This document shows, one piece after another, positions 21,492-31,427 of a DNA stretch of 35,763 nucleotides (positions are counted from its first letter, which is position 1; each line of letters starts with the position of its first letter). The stretch is taken from NCBI GenBank assembly GCA_943704525.1, contig CALSCQ010000080.1, forward strand, positions 1-35,763. Reading direction: 5' to 3'. This stretch comes from Pigoraptor vietnamica. Its lineage: Eukaryota; Opisthokonta; Filasterea. The position numbers and the translations under genes were made by a program. The notes beneath the pieces were generated by a model. That model worked only from the letters and a program-made list of their open reading frames with translations, ran no database searches and was not told the origin of the DNA.

Positions 21492-24045
21492 CCCTCAAAT
21501 AATTGGGGAAGCGCTATCAAGGTCCAGTACTGTGGCAAAAAAAACCCCCGCGCCACTGAAAATTGCGTCTGAGGACACGCGAAATGTCTCGTTGGAACAG
21601 AGACCGGCGAAATGGATTCTGAGTGTGCGACAGTCTCTCACATTTCCCTGAGGGAGGCATCGTGGTGGAAGCGCCCTGCGCAGCCACTGTCTAGCCGTCG
21701 ACGTCGGAGAAGCGACAGAGGGCGCCGATCGCTCTCGAATGGAGCGCGGAAAGGGACGATATGCGCGCGGTTGTTCGCCTGCGGTGCCAGAAAAGGGGCG
21801 GGGTCGCCCGTGCGTCCGAACGTTCCACCTATACCCAGCGTTGTATCAATCCGATGTAACGGAGGCACTCACGCGCACACGCAACGCTCACACCATGGAC
21901 TCAGGCACGCACAAATACACCTGTGCGCACGACGAACGCACGGAAAACGCCTTAACAAGTACGGCGAACAAGCTGCCCGAAGAACTATCGGCTGCGCGTT
22001 GCCCCCAACACACAAGACTCCCAACTGCCCGCCACCCCAAATTAGGGCATGAACTGTCGCGCAGTGGGCTAATTCGGGCGGCGGCCGTGCGCGTCTCCTT
22101 GTGCGTCTGTGTGGGCCGAGTGCGTGCTGTTGCCCGTGAAACGCGCCGTGCTCGCATTGTTTCCCACCAGCGCATGTGCTTCGCGCGACGGTTTCGGTGT
22201 CTCAAACGGAAACGTTGCCGTGGTCTGTGTGTGTGACAATACTGAGCAGCATGGACCTGACTTTCGAAAAAATGCAAAGTATGCGCAGCACGCGGTTCTT
22301 AGTTCGCGTAGTGGCATCCATTAACGGAAGTTTTTTTACCGCAACTTGGGTTTATGGGGACTTAGAGGCCACTCGTTTGACACTTTTGGAGCTATGCGCA
22401 TTCACGCCGACCCACATCCGGCGGCTGACCCGGAGACGCGATGCAGCGCACGCGGCAATGGTTTGTGAAAGTAATGGCATGGTTCAGCCCACGGTGTGTT
22501 ATTCGACTGCGATTAGTTTCGCGGGCACTCGTAAGCGCGCGCGTCAGTCTTGGGATTGATGGTGGCGAATGCAACTCAGCAGTGTTTTTCCTTTGCCGAC
22601 GTCATCTGAGAATTTCTCGCAAATGGACGCGACGACAGCACACTCGAGCGCTTTCCGAGCGACATTCTTCTTCTCCCCCTTGTCGGCCACGTGGCCCGGG
22701 CAGTCCAGAGGCGTCGTTGCGGTCGCAATGTGCAAGGGGCACACTCCGGCATTTCGCTGTGTGGGGCGCTCGCAGTAGCGTGTACGTGTGGGTCGGTGTC
22801 GCAAAGCCGCTTAGCACCGACGGACAAGATTATCGACCGACCAACAACAGGAACTGTTAATCTTATGTGTGGCGGGATACGAAGTTGCTGCCCGTGTCGG
22901 TGCGGTTCCGGACCGCGACGCGTGGGAGGGCATGACGCACGAGGCCTGCTGGGCGTGCACGGCACAGTTCATTGGAACTGACGCACCGCGCCCGGCCTGT
23001 GCTAATGCTGCGGTGCGCCTTCTGCGAGGAAGCCGTGCGACTGATTCGGCCACCTCAAGAAGCTCTCCAGACTGCGACATTGATGCGTAGGACCGACACG
23101 ACTGCCCGGCGACTGGCCCTCGCGTGCGACGCGTGCCTGAGGGATCGCCTCGTACTGAAGTTCGAGCACGAGGGCACCGTGAAGCACAGCAATGCCGTCC
23201 ACGTCTCAGTCTGGCATTCCGCTTTCGCTGCTAGCGTCATTCGTCGTCACTGCCAGCCGTCCTTTCACTCGAACGTGGAGGCGGGTACGGCGTGCGGGTC
23301 CACAACGGCGGCACGCGGCAGCACTCGGTTCCGCATGAGCCACGTTTAGTTTTTGGGCTCATCGACGAAATGTACGGCTCGCTTGATGCGTTCAAGCAGG
23401 CGCGCCTCTCGGAGGAGTCGACGAGGGCCGCCGTCAGGGCATGGGAGGCGCGCGGGGATAATGATGCCAGCGCCGGTCCGAGAGCCGCAGCGCACTTCAG
23501 TACTGATGTCTGCCTCAGTCGGTCATATCATCGGTCGTGGGAGTGCGAGCGGCCCGGTGGACGGGGTGGCCAAGAGACGCGTTTTCAGTCAAAGATAAGG
23601 CCGCCGTGCGCAACAGCCCACGAACGAGTCGTGCCGTCGGCCAATACCGACACTGACTGGCGCCGGCCGGGTGACCGGCGCCATGACTGCGCGATTCTCG
23701 CCGAGACTGGAATAAAATTTTTAGCACAAGATGCGTTCGGCGCGCACGTGACCAATCACCCGTCTGACAAGCGACCGTCGCGCATTCGCATTCGCAGTCC
23801 TGCAACTGCGCAACACCCGTGCGTGCGTTTCGTGCGCGCCCTATTGCGCGTGTAGTGCCGCATGCTTCGATGGCGCCCTTGAAAGCACGGCCGACTGAGA
23901 ACTGACCCCGGTTACCCGACCGGCTGCCGAGAGGGCGCCGGCGGGCTGCCGGACTGGCCCCGCCGAACGCCCTCAGTCCTCCCCGCGCGCTACAATAACG
24001 TCGAGAGGGTATTGCCGCGGGGGCAATTGCCTTCGCGGACAGGGC
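21492..24045. other. Intergenic stretch of 2.5 kb, no supported gene
   Basis: It contains the upstream region of the minus-strand MAP3K and of the plus-strand membrane protein gene. Many short frames overlap on both strands. The only coding-like part is about 22869-23540, described separately. Confidence 0.5.
22869..23540 (+). other. Possible decayed Cys-rich coding region
   Basis: Three successive plus-strand frames look protein-like but lie in alternating frames: 22869-23090 (MTHEACWACTAQFIG), 22972-23349 (MLRCAFCEEAVRL, then ALACDACLRDR) and 23292-23540 (LVFGLIDEMYGSLDAFK). Three CxxC pairs at wide spacing suggest an old zinc-binding protein. I found no splice sites that join them cleanly. 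I recognise no family, and chance frames in GC-rich DNA remain possible. Confidence 0.25.
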
Positions 24046-26232
24046 ATGGCGTCGCGCGGGATGCGGGCGTCCGCGCTCATGTCCCTGGCGGTGCTGCTGG
24101 TGTGCGTCTGCGCCCTCGCACTGCTCGGCGAATTCCGCACGACCGGCCCCGTGAGCTTCATGCCTGCGACAGGGACGGCTGGCGCGGTGTGCGAGACTGG
24201 GGGCGAGGTCACGTGTGCGGTAGATGAAGTCCCGCCGGTGGAAGCCGTGCGCACGATGGCGACTGCGGGGAAGACTGTGTCCACAGCGCCGCATTCCTCG
24301 AGCACTTCGCAGAACGCCGCATGGTGTTTGCCGTCTGTGGGACGGAGGGAGCACAACGCCGCTGAGCGAATTCCGTCGGCACAGTCACGTGGCGGCGCGG
24401 GGGAGGCGCGCAGAGACGCGCATGCGGGGCGGTGGTGGGCCGCGTGGAATTACTGTGCATTGCGGCCGCCGTGTCTGTCGAACGGAACGACCTCGTCCAC
24501 CGCAACCGATTTCGTGCGGCCGGCGGGTGCCGACACATCGAGGACGCCGGCGCACGCAGTGGTCGCCGCGGGGGAGGCCTTCACCCTGCGCGTCCAGGCA
24601 CGTGACGAATTCGGCCAGCCGCGCGGGTGCGGGGGCGACTCGATCTACGTGGAGATACGCGGCCCCTCTGTCTACGCAGGGCAGGCGGCGGACAACCTCG
24701 ACGGGACATACGACTTCGCTGCGGTGCTGTACGACGCGGGCAACTACACGGTGCGCGGCCGCCTGGACTACCGCGCGTGCGAGGGCCTTGCGCTGTGCTC
24801 AAAGGCGAACATGCGGATGGTGTTTTCGTACTTTGGAGAGGGCGGTGCCACTCTCACGCTGAGCGTCGTGCGCCACGGCCCCCTCCCTCTTTGTGCCGCG
24901 ACAGGCGCGCGCAAGCCTCCGTGCGGAGTGACCTACCGTGCCAACACGGCGCCCGACGACCCGTGGTACCGCCGCGGTCGGTGGGTGAGCGCGGCGGAGA
25001 TGTGCACGGCCGCCGCCGCCCACGCCAAGGCAGGCGCAGACGGACACCTTGCCACCGACAGTGACGACCCCGCATCGTCCGCCAACGTGCCCGACTACCA
25101 CTACGACGTGTCGCGCACGCTCGAGCGCTGCCGCGGCGGACACATCTCGTCGAACCTGCTGTGGCTGCCAGTGGACGCCGCGCGCCCCACAATGCCCTTG
25201 GGCGCCGCGCGCGGCCGGTGGATACACATGATTGGCGATTCGGTGTCGGCGCAGCTCACCATTGCCGCGGGTTCCGTGTTCGCCGCGCGGCTGGGCATGC
25301 GCCTCGAGCGCAACTGCGTCTTCATGTCGTCATCGGGGGTGTCGCGCGTGGTGCGCCCGGACGGCACGGTCGAGTTTGAGGTCAATTCGCCCACGCGCGC
25401 GTCGCCCTATCTCGTTCTCGATCCCGGGTGTCGCGTGAGTTCGAAGGACCGGTCGCAGTGGATTCTCGGGAGCACCGGCAAGGTACTCGGGCCGGGGTAC
25501 GGCATGGCTTGGGACGTGCACTCGATCCCAGAGGCCGGCATTCTCATCACGAGCCAGTGGCAGGACACGCTGCGCGGCGAGGTCCACAACGGCCGCCCGC
25601 CGTTCGCCTCGTTTGCCCTCTTCCGCGACCCAAAGTTTTACGCGCTTGTGGACGAGGCATTGCGCTTCGCCGCCGCCAACGAACCGCCTGCTGTGGCTGA
25701 TACAGCGGCGGCTGCGAATGCGTCGGCAGAGACACCGGCGACGCCCGAGGGCGAGTTCATGACGGAGATTGACGCGGAGGGCCTCAAGAGGCTGTTCCCG
25801 CAGGGCAGGACGCCGGACGCCGTGCTCGTCAATGTCGGCCTTCACCACGTCGCAGAACTCGACGAGGGATACTTTTCGTTCGTCACCGCGCTGTTGGAGC
25901 GCGTGCGCGCGGACTTTCCCCCGGAGCAGACGCGGTTGTTCTGGAGGTCGACGTCGCAGACGCAGTGGCGGGAGGCGGCCCTGCCCGACCGACACCGCTG
26001 CCGCACGTCCTATCGGATGATGGCGATGAACGACCTCGCGCTGGACGCGGTGGTGCGCTTCAACGCACGTGAGGCGGCGCATGGGCGGCCCGAAATCTCG
26101 GTGGTCGATTACCTTCAGATTAGCCTGGGTCGTGAAGACGCGGCCCCAGACAACAGGCACTACACGTGGGCTGTCCAGACAGCCGTCTTGGGCGAGCTGC
26201 TCAACGTTCTCGCCGAATGCAAGCCGGAGTGA
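24046..26232 (+). CDS. Type II membrane protein with filamin/Ig-like and SGNH/PC-esterase-like domains
   Basis: A single exon of 728 residues. Residues about 9-28 (SLAVLLVCVCALALL) form a signal anchor, so most of the protein should face the Golgi/ER lumen or the cell exterior. A low-complexity stem follows. Residues about 167-245 resemble a filamin/ABP280-type Ig fold (GEAFTLRVQARDEFGQPRG, then DNLDGTYDFAAVLYDAGNY). The C-terminal half has an SGNH/PC-esterase layout: WIHMIGDSVSAQ with Ser399 as nucleophile, DAVLVNVGLHH for the oxyanion block, and D702-N-R-H705 as the Asp-x-x-His pair near the end. This order of domains recalls the NXPE family and plant/fungal glycan O-acyltransferases (TBL, CAS1). 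An acyltransferase or esterase acting on surface glycans is likely but inferred. A second ATG at 24061 is possible. It converges on the CRYL1 gene, 189 bases away. Confidence 0.8.
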   Translation: MASRGMRASALMSLAVLLVCVCALALLGEFRTTGPVSFMPATGTAGAVCETGGEVTCAVDEVPPVEAVRTMATAGKTVSTAPHSSSTSQNAAWCLPSVGRREHNAAERIPSAQSRGGAGEARRDAHAGRWWAAWNYCALRPPCLSNGTTSSTATDFVRPAGADTSRTPAHAVVAAGEAFTLRVQARDEFGQPRGCGGDSIYVEIRGPSVYAGQAADNLDGTYDFAAVLYDAGNYTVRGRLDYRACEGLALCSKANMRMVFSYFGEGGATLTLSVVRHGPLPLCAATGARKPPCGVTYRANTAPDDPWYRRGRWVSAAEMCTAAAAHAKAGADGHLATDSDDPASSANVPDYHYDVSRTLERCRGGHISSNLLWLPVDAARPTMPLGAARGRWIHMIGDSVSAQLTIAAGSVFAARLGMRLERNCVFMSSSGVSRVVRPDGTVEFEVNSPTRASPYLVLDPGCRVSSKDRSQWILGSTGKVLGPGYGMAWDVHSIPEAGILITSQWQDTLRGEVHNGRPPFASFALFRDPKFYALVDEALRFAAANEPPAVADTAAAANASAETPATPEGEFMTEIDAEGLKRLFPQGRTPDAVLVNVGLHHVAELDEGYFSFVTALLERVRADFPPEQTRLFWRSTSQTQWREAALPDRHRCRTSYRMMAMNDLALDAVVRFNAREAAHGRPEISVVDYLQISLGREDAAPDNRHYTWAVQTAVLGELLNVLAECKPE

Positions 26233-26421
26233 CACTCGTGCGATTAAACTCAAGTTAAAGAGAAAAAGGGACTGAACGGCCGTTGCACGTGTGAGAGGAA
26301 TGGCTCGCACCAGATACGGCCAGTGTGCGTCTGATAGAAACTCACACAATCGTCCAACGCATTCTTCACACAGGAGGTCTACAGTATGTGCGAGGCTTTA
26401 GTCCCCAGAATGCGCGCGTCC

Positions 26422-27650
26422 TCACTCCTCCTTCCCGCTCATGCCGAGCTTGTGTCGGGCGAGCGCTGCGAGTTGCGCGTCCCGCCACTCGCGCCGCTGC
26501 GGCAGCTTGTCGAGAGGCACCTGCCGACGCATGGCCTCGTTAATCTCCTGCACCGCCGCACCTGCAGCGCAACGGAAAACGTCAGTGATATGGGGCTCGG
26601 AGCGGAAGGGCATGCACGTGAGCACGCACGCACACACACACGCGCGCGCACACACACACCCTCCATCTTGCGGGGATCCTTCTGCGTCTCGCACACGCGG
26701 AAGATGCCCTCCCCATATCGCCTGCAGTAGTCATCGACCCCCTCGGGCGCGTTGAGGTCGATCGTCTGGAATGGGCCCATGAATGACCACCGCAGCCCCA
26801 GCCCCTCGCTCACGGCTGTGTCCACGTCCTCGGGCGAGCAAACGCCATCCTGCGCGCGCAACAAAAAGTGAGGCAATTGAGGTATCGCGGCAGTGGACAT
26901 GGCATCGAGGAATGGAAATGGAGTGTCGTGGATCCCGCTGTAAGGGGAGCGAACGCACCTCGACCAGCCGCCATGCCTCCATGAGGAGCGCGTACTGGAG
27001 CCTGTTGACGACGAAGCCGTCCACCTCCTTCTTCAGGGTCACCGGCGACTGCCCAATGGACTTGAGAATGTCCCGCGCGCGCTGCGTGATGGCGGGGCGC
27101 GTCCACGGCGCAGGGACGAGCTCCACGAGGGGGATGTAGTGGGGCGGGTTGATCTGCGTCGTTAACAGACAGGCGTGAACAGGGCAATAGGGAGAGCTTG
27201 TGAGGACGACATCACGAACGCACATACACCCACAGCGCCCGCACGCGCGCACACACGCACACACACACACGCACGCGCGCACGCACACACGCACGCCACA
27301 GTACATGCCGAGCATTCCAAAAAGTAACCAAGACGCACCGGATGTGCCACCAGGCACTGGTCGCGGTGCTTCAAGTTCTCCGTGAACGACGACGCCGTGA
27401 TGCACGACGTGGAACTCGCGAGGACAATGCTGTCGTCGGCGATTTCGTCCAGCTGGCCAAAAATCTTGCGCTTGAGATCAAGCACCTCCGGGACGCACTC
27501 CTGCGACAGACGGCGGCGGTCAGTCTCACGTTTCCAGAGTTTGTCCGGCAGGACATTGTGACGCACGTGACTCTCCTCTCGCATCTGCGCCGCAGTCAGT
27601 AATGCGTGTGTGTGTGTGTGTGTGTGCGGTGTGTGTGTGTGTGTGTGTGC

Positions 27651-27726
<76 letters not shown>

Positions 27727-28294
27727 GAAACAGCAACACAGCGGCGCACCTGCAGGTAGACGGCGCCAGTGACGGCGTCCCTCAGGTTCGAGGTTGTCTT
27801 CACGCGGGCAAACACGTCCTCTGCGCGCTGTCCGCGAAGAAGGCCCCCGCTCTCCAAGCCCTGCAGCGCAGTACATTTCACTTGTGAGCAACAGGCGGTG
27901 AAAAGCAATCTGCGCAAGTGTGCGTCAACGACGGAATCACCTTGAGCTGGCTGAGAATCGACTCCGACGCCGCGTCCAGCTGCTTGGGCTCAATGTCGAA
28001 CAGCACGGGGTTGTAGCCGGCGCGCGCAAAGAGCTGTGCCCAAACGGCACTCGAGTGTGAGCGCTGATGACGACGCGTGTGTGCGCACGAGCACATACAA
28101 CTCTTTTGCAATTGCACCCATTGCATGCACGGTCGCTCACTCACCATGGCCCAGCAGCGCCCGATGAGTCCGCTAAGGAGGGAAGGCGCAATGTATACGT
28201 CAGCGTGACGTACGCGTGCTTCTGTTCCAGATTATCGCAGCGCACTCGCCCCTCACCTGCCCACAATGGCAACCTTCTTGCCGTCGCTCGCCAT
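26422..28294 (-). CDS. CRYL1: Lambda-crystallin / L-gulonate 3-dehydrogenase (3-hydroxyacyl-CoA dehydrogenase family)
   Basis: Eight exons, in transcript order 28294-28257, 28172-28145, 28033-27941, 27860-27750, 27500-27339, 27153-26959, 26849-26660 and 26561-26422, give 318 residues, matching the usual 319 or so. The NAD-binding loop VGSGLIG lies at residues 11-17 and spans exons 1-2. SSTSC, VAHP with catalytic His143, Glu155 in LVELV and Asn194 in GFVVNRLQ complete the active site, with the expected 12-residue His-Glu spacing. The C-terminal domain (EGLGLRWSFMGPFQTIDLN) is intact. The known enzyme oxidises L-gulonate to 3-dehydro-L-gulonate with NAD+ in the cytosol, in the glucuronate/pentose pathway. 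Exon 2 is only 28 bases. Introns at 26562-26659, 27154-27338 and 27501-27749 carry CA/TG repeats. It is head to head with the TEX264-like gene. Confidence 0.95.
26622..26660. repeat. CA-rich repeat in CRYL1 last intron
   Basis: Interrupted CA/CG dinucleotide run on the plus strand that reaches the exon 7 donor; in transcript orientation it reads GT, so the intron begins with a GTGTGT-type donor. Confidence 0.8.
27219..27299. repeat. CA-rich repeat in CRYL1 intron 5
   Basis: Interrupted CA/CGCA run on the plus strand inside intron 27154-27338. Confidence 0.8.
27605..27724. repeat. TG microsatellite in CRYL1 intron 4
   Basis: About 120 bases of nearly pure TG on the plus strand, broken twice by TGCGG. 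It lies inside intron 27501-27749 and reads CA in transcript orientation, so it is close to the longest simple repeat in the window. Confidence 0.95.
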
Positions 28295-28577
28295 ATTGAG
28301 AATTACGCAGACTTCAGAGAAGACACGCGCACACACCGCACACACATAAACCGGCACTTACGCAATATGTGAGCATGTACTCTACAGCACACGCAACACA
28401 GTGCTTTGGATGCTTCGGCGGTCTGTTACTCCGCATCCGGGGTGGGAGGAACTGTGTTCGTACAACGTGACGTCACGCATCTTCGAGGACCAACACATAC
28501 GCCGGCTCAAGCAGCCCACGGCGTTCGTCCACGACCTGAAAAGGCGCACTCTTCCCCGTGTGCAAGCACTCACGAGA
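28295..28577. promoter_or_regulatory. Bidirectional promoter region between CRYL1 and the TEX264-like gene
   Basis: The start codons of two divergent genes are 283 bases apart, so both promoters must fit here or overlap neighbouring exons. The stretch holds a perfect 12-base palindrome CGTGACGTCACG (28466-28477), with the full CRE/ATF core TGACGTCA at 28468-28475. No TATA box is obvious. Shared regulation by a bZIP factor is inference. Confidence 0.55.
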
Positions 28578-29659
28578 ATGCTCGCCGCGCTTGCTCTTGG
28601 CGTCCCCGCCGCACTTGCCGGTGCCGCGTGGTACTACGGTGCGTTTACGGACGTGCGCTTCTCCGAAGAGACCGTCGGCGACTTCACACTCCTCTACCGC
28701 GAGCACGTGGGGCCGTACAAGAATGTGAACGACGCCTTTCGGAAAGTGCTCGAGGACCTCGAGGCTGCGGGGCTTGGGGGTCTCGTGCAGCACCGCGCGG
28801 GTGCGTGGCTTGTTTTTCTATGGTGTGGCTGATTGCGCCGTGTCCGTTTCATTCGTTGCTCTATTCGCCAGGCCTACTTTGACGACCCACTTGCATCGCC
28901 TGTGTGGCCTCCACTTTGACGACCCACTTGCTTCGCCCGTGTGTGTCTGATTACGTGTCAGTCTCATTCGTTGCTCTGTTTGCCAGGCCTCTACTTTGAC
29001 GACCCAAACATAACGCCTGCCGAGAAGTGCCGCGCGTACGTCGGTGCGGTAACCACTGAGCGGGTGGGTGGACTGGACATTGGCTTTGCAAGTGGGCCGG
29101 CAGTTCAGCGCCAGTCTCAGTGCATCACCACGCATCACACGACCGCTTACAGCTCAACGAGGGCGAGCGGCAGAAGCTCGCTGACCTTGGGCTGTCGCTG
29201 CGTCATGTGCCACGCACGCGTGCCATCACCACGCACTTCCCCTCGCGCGGCTTCCCTTCGATCATTTTCGCCGTCTTCAAGGTTTACCCCGCATTCCGAA
29301 AGCTCAACGCGCACATCGGCGGCGGGTGTGTGGCCGTCGCGGCATGTGGCGCGCGTGTGGTCGTTGCAGTTGTGGCGTAGTCCATCGCGCGCGTGTGGTC
29401 GTTGCAGTTGTTGCCGTTCAATATTGACGAGTGCCGTGTTGCTGTGTGTGTTTGTGACACACGTGGGCTCCATTTGTTTAAGGTCGACGGTTGTATCACG
29501 TTGCGCATGCGAGTGTGTTTTACTGACACGCGCGCATGCAGCGCTCCCTGCGGCGTCCTCGAGCTGTACGACACGCCGTGCATGGCCACGCAGACCGAGA
29601 TACTCTTCGCCTTCCCCGTCGAGCGCGCCCCGCACTTTGCGCACGAAAAGGACCAATGA
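28578..29659 (+). CDS. TEX264: TEX264-like ER membrane protein with GyrI-like domain
   Basis: Exons 28578-28800, 28987-29048, 29153-29325 and 29542-29659 give 191 residues with matching phases. Residues about 1-22 (MLAALALGVPAALAGAAWYY) are a membrane anchor. The rest matches the GyrI-like fold of TEX264: FTLLYREHVGPYKNV, GLYFDDPNITPAEKCRAYVG, NEGERQKLADLGLSLRHVP and GVLELYDTPC in the family's order. Animal TEX264 is an ER-phagy receptor with a long disordered tail carrying an LC3-interacting motif. This protein stops at HEKDQ straight after the folded domain, so that tail is absent. Intron 1 contains extra copies of the acceptor region. For exon 2 an alternative in-phase donor at 29061 (GTGGGT) would add four residues. 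The start was chosen because the hydrophobic anchor begins at that ATG. Confidence 0.87.
28842..29006 (+). repeat. Duplicated 3' splice-site region in TEX264-like intron 1
   Basis: The acceptor and exon start at 28957-29006 are mirrored at 28842-28889 (115 bases upstream): both have TCATTCGTTGCTCT, a CAG, then GCCT and ACTTTGACGACCCA. A third partial copy of the exon start lies at 28907-28926 without an AG in front. Splicing to the upstream CAG (28871) would run into TGA two codons later. Confidence 0.85.
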
Positions 29660-30024
29660 AAAGCGGCAGCGATGATGACCACTGTGTCACGCGCACAGTC
29701 GCAGTCACACGCACCACTACTCACACAAACGCATGCACACCATCACTGTTCCGGTGTCACTCACAACACAACGTCACTGCTTCCACTGACACACACGACA
29801 CCACTGCGTCCTTCGTCACACGTATACAGCACATCCACTGCACTCGCGAACGCCTTTCGCTTGCACTGAAGTAAATCCCAATATGACGGATATATACACA
29901 GAGGAGCTTTCGCGGCAACGCTCACGCACACACGCAGCACGCGCACGCACGCACGCACGCGACCAAATCGAACACGACGCGCGCCCAGCAATCGGCCATA
30001 CGCCTTCCATAGCAGACCGACCCT
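29660..30024. other. Convergent intergenic region with CA-rich stretches
   Basis: Spacer between the stops of the TEX264-like and NUS1 genes. It is rich in CACA/ACGC motifs (for example 29918-29960). No gene seen. Both 3' ends must lie here. Confidence 0.6.
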
Positions 30025-31427
30025 TCACGCGCCAAAGCGCTGGCTGCAGTTGCTGAACTGCGCGAGCGAGCGAAAGAAGCGCGAATAGCTGATGCCGCGG
30101 TGTGTCGCAACGCGCCTGAAACGGTTTGGGCTTGGTGAGAATGGGACTATGGGACTGGTGCACAGCTACACGAGCACACGTGCGTACGGGCGCATGCAGA
30201 GCAACAATCGAAGGCTCGCGCACAATAACACCCACGAAAATTCCGTCACGCGCGACTGCCACGGCAGAAATCCGCCGAGAATGCGGTTCTTCGGTCCAAA
30301 GAGAATCGCGAGCTCGGGATCCACCATGTCCCGCGTGCCTGGAGCACACCGAAAGTTCAGAACACACACTCATCGCAAGTGCAAGAATAATGATGCAAAC
30401 GCGCACGCTGGCGGCGAGAGAGGTAGAGGCACATGCGATCGGTACGGAAATTCCGCCAGGGCACGCACAACATAAACGACACACTGCCCAATACATGGAG
30501 TACCCACTGCGCAAGCGCGAGGCGAGGGCGTCCGCATCGATGGCGTCTGCCGAGCACTCGCCGCGCCGCACGGCACCACAGTGCGCTCGCACGGCACGCA
30601 CAATGTCCCCGCGCCCGTCGATGGCACCAATCAGATTGACGCGGCAGTGGCTGGGTTTGGATTCCCCCGAGTGGCCTGGGTGGCCGGTGCAAGCACATGG
30701 CGATTAAAGAACAGGACGTGCAAAGCCTGTAAAAGAGCTGCATGCACACGCACATGCGCACAAACAGATTGCAAGGCGACACAACATCCAGGACAAAAAC
30801 AATCTTCACGTGACCAGGCTCACCGTTGGCAGGGGCGCCCGCGTCGACGTCCGCGTCCTCGTGCGAGACGAACGAGAAAGTGAACTTTGATGCCTCTTCG
30901 CCAAAGACGCGCGGGTGGGCACGTGACACGGCGGACTGCAGCGACGAGCGCACCTTCTTGAGACGACCTGTCAATAAGGCCACGGGAACCGATTAGTGGG
31001 CCAATAGTGAGGCACACGAACCAGCCCATGCACACACGCACACCCAACGCTCCCCGCCGCACGCGGAAACGCATGGCACGCCGCTGCAGAGGCACATCCA
31101 ATATATTGCACATGCACACTCCCCCCACCACCCACCGTCAAAATCATAGAGCGACACGGCGGCGACACCCGCAGCGAGCGACCAGCAGAGCAGCATCGCA
31201 ATGTCGTCCAACGACAGCGACGTCTCCTCCAGCACGAGCGCCAAGTGCCTCGGCACCTTCTTCAGGCGCCGCGTGTCTGCCTGCACCGTCACGTGGCGCG
31301 GCGTGCGACCCCACACAAGTGTCTCGGCCGCATTCCACGCCCGCTCGCTCACCGCAAGGAAAAACTCAAACAGACCAAGCGCAAGGTGAATCGCCGTCAG
31401 CAACAGCGAATACACTGCGTGTGCCAT
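30025..31427 (-). CDS. NUS1: NUS1/NgBR, accessory subunit of dehydrodolichyl diphosphate synthase
   Basis: Five exons, in transcript order 31427-31136, 30967-30824, 30675-30508, 30338-30236 and 30115-30025, give 265 residues. Residues about 5-25 (VYSLLLTAIHLALGLFEFFL) are the N-terminal membrane segment. The cis-prenyltransferase-like fold follows: VPRHLALVLEE, DDIAMLLCWSLAAGVAAVS with LYDFDG, GRGDIVRAVRAHC, DPELAILFGP and GGFLPWQSRVTEF. The last residues, SQRFGA, keep the RxG motif that NUS1 supplies to the active site of its catalytic partner (DHDDS/Rer2). The pair makes dehydrodolichyl diphosphate for N-glycosylation at the ER. The start at 31427 places the hydrophobic segment right after the Met; a longer frame to 31475 exists. 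The catalytic partner is not in this window. Confidence 0.94.

Noticed and set aside
23515-24354. 279-residue minus-strand frame rich in Arg and His
   Set aside because: Overlaps the start of the plus-strand membrane protein gene, has no motif, and has the composition of an antisense shadow.
25330-26349. 339-residue minus-strand frame
   Set aside because: It is a shadow of the SGNH-domain gene on the plus strand, which has clear motifs; long antisense frames are common in GC-rich coding DNA.
27605-27724. Possible CRISPR-like or telomere-like repeat
   Set aside because: It is a plain TG dinucleotide microsatellite with two small interruptions, inside a confirmed intron.
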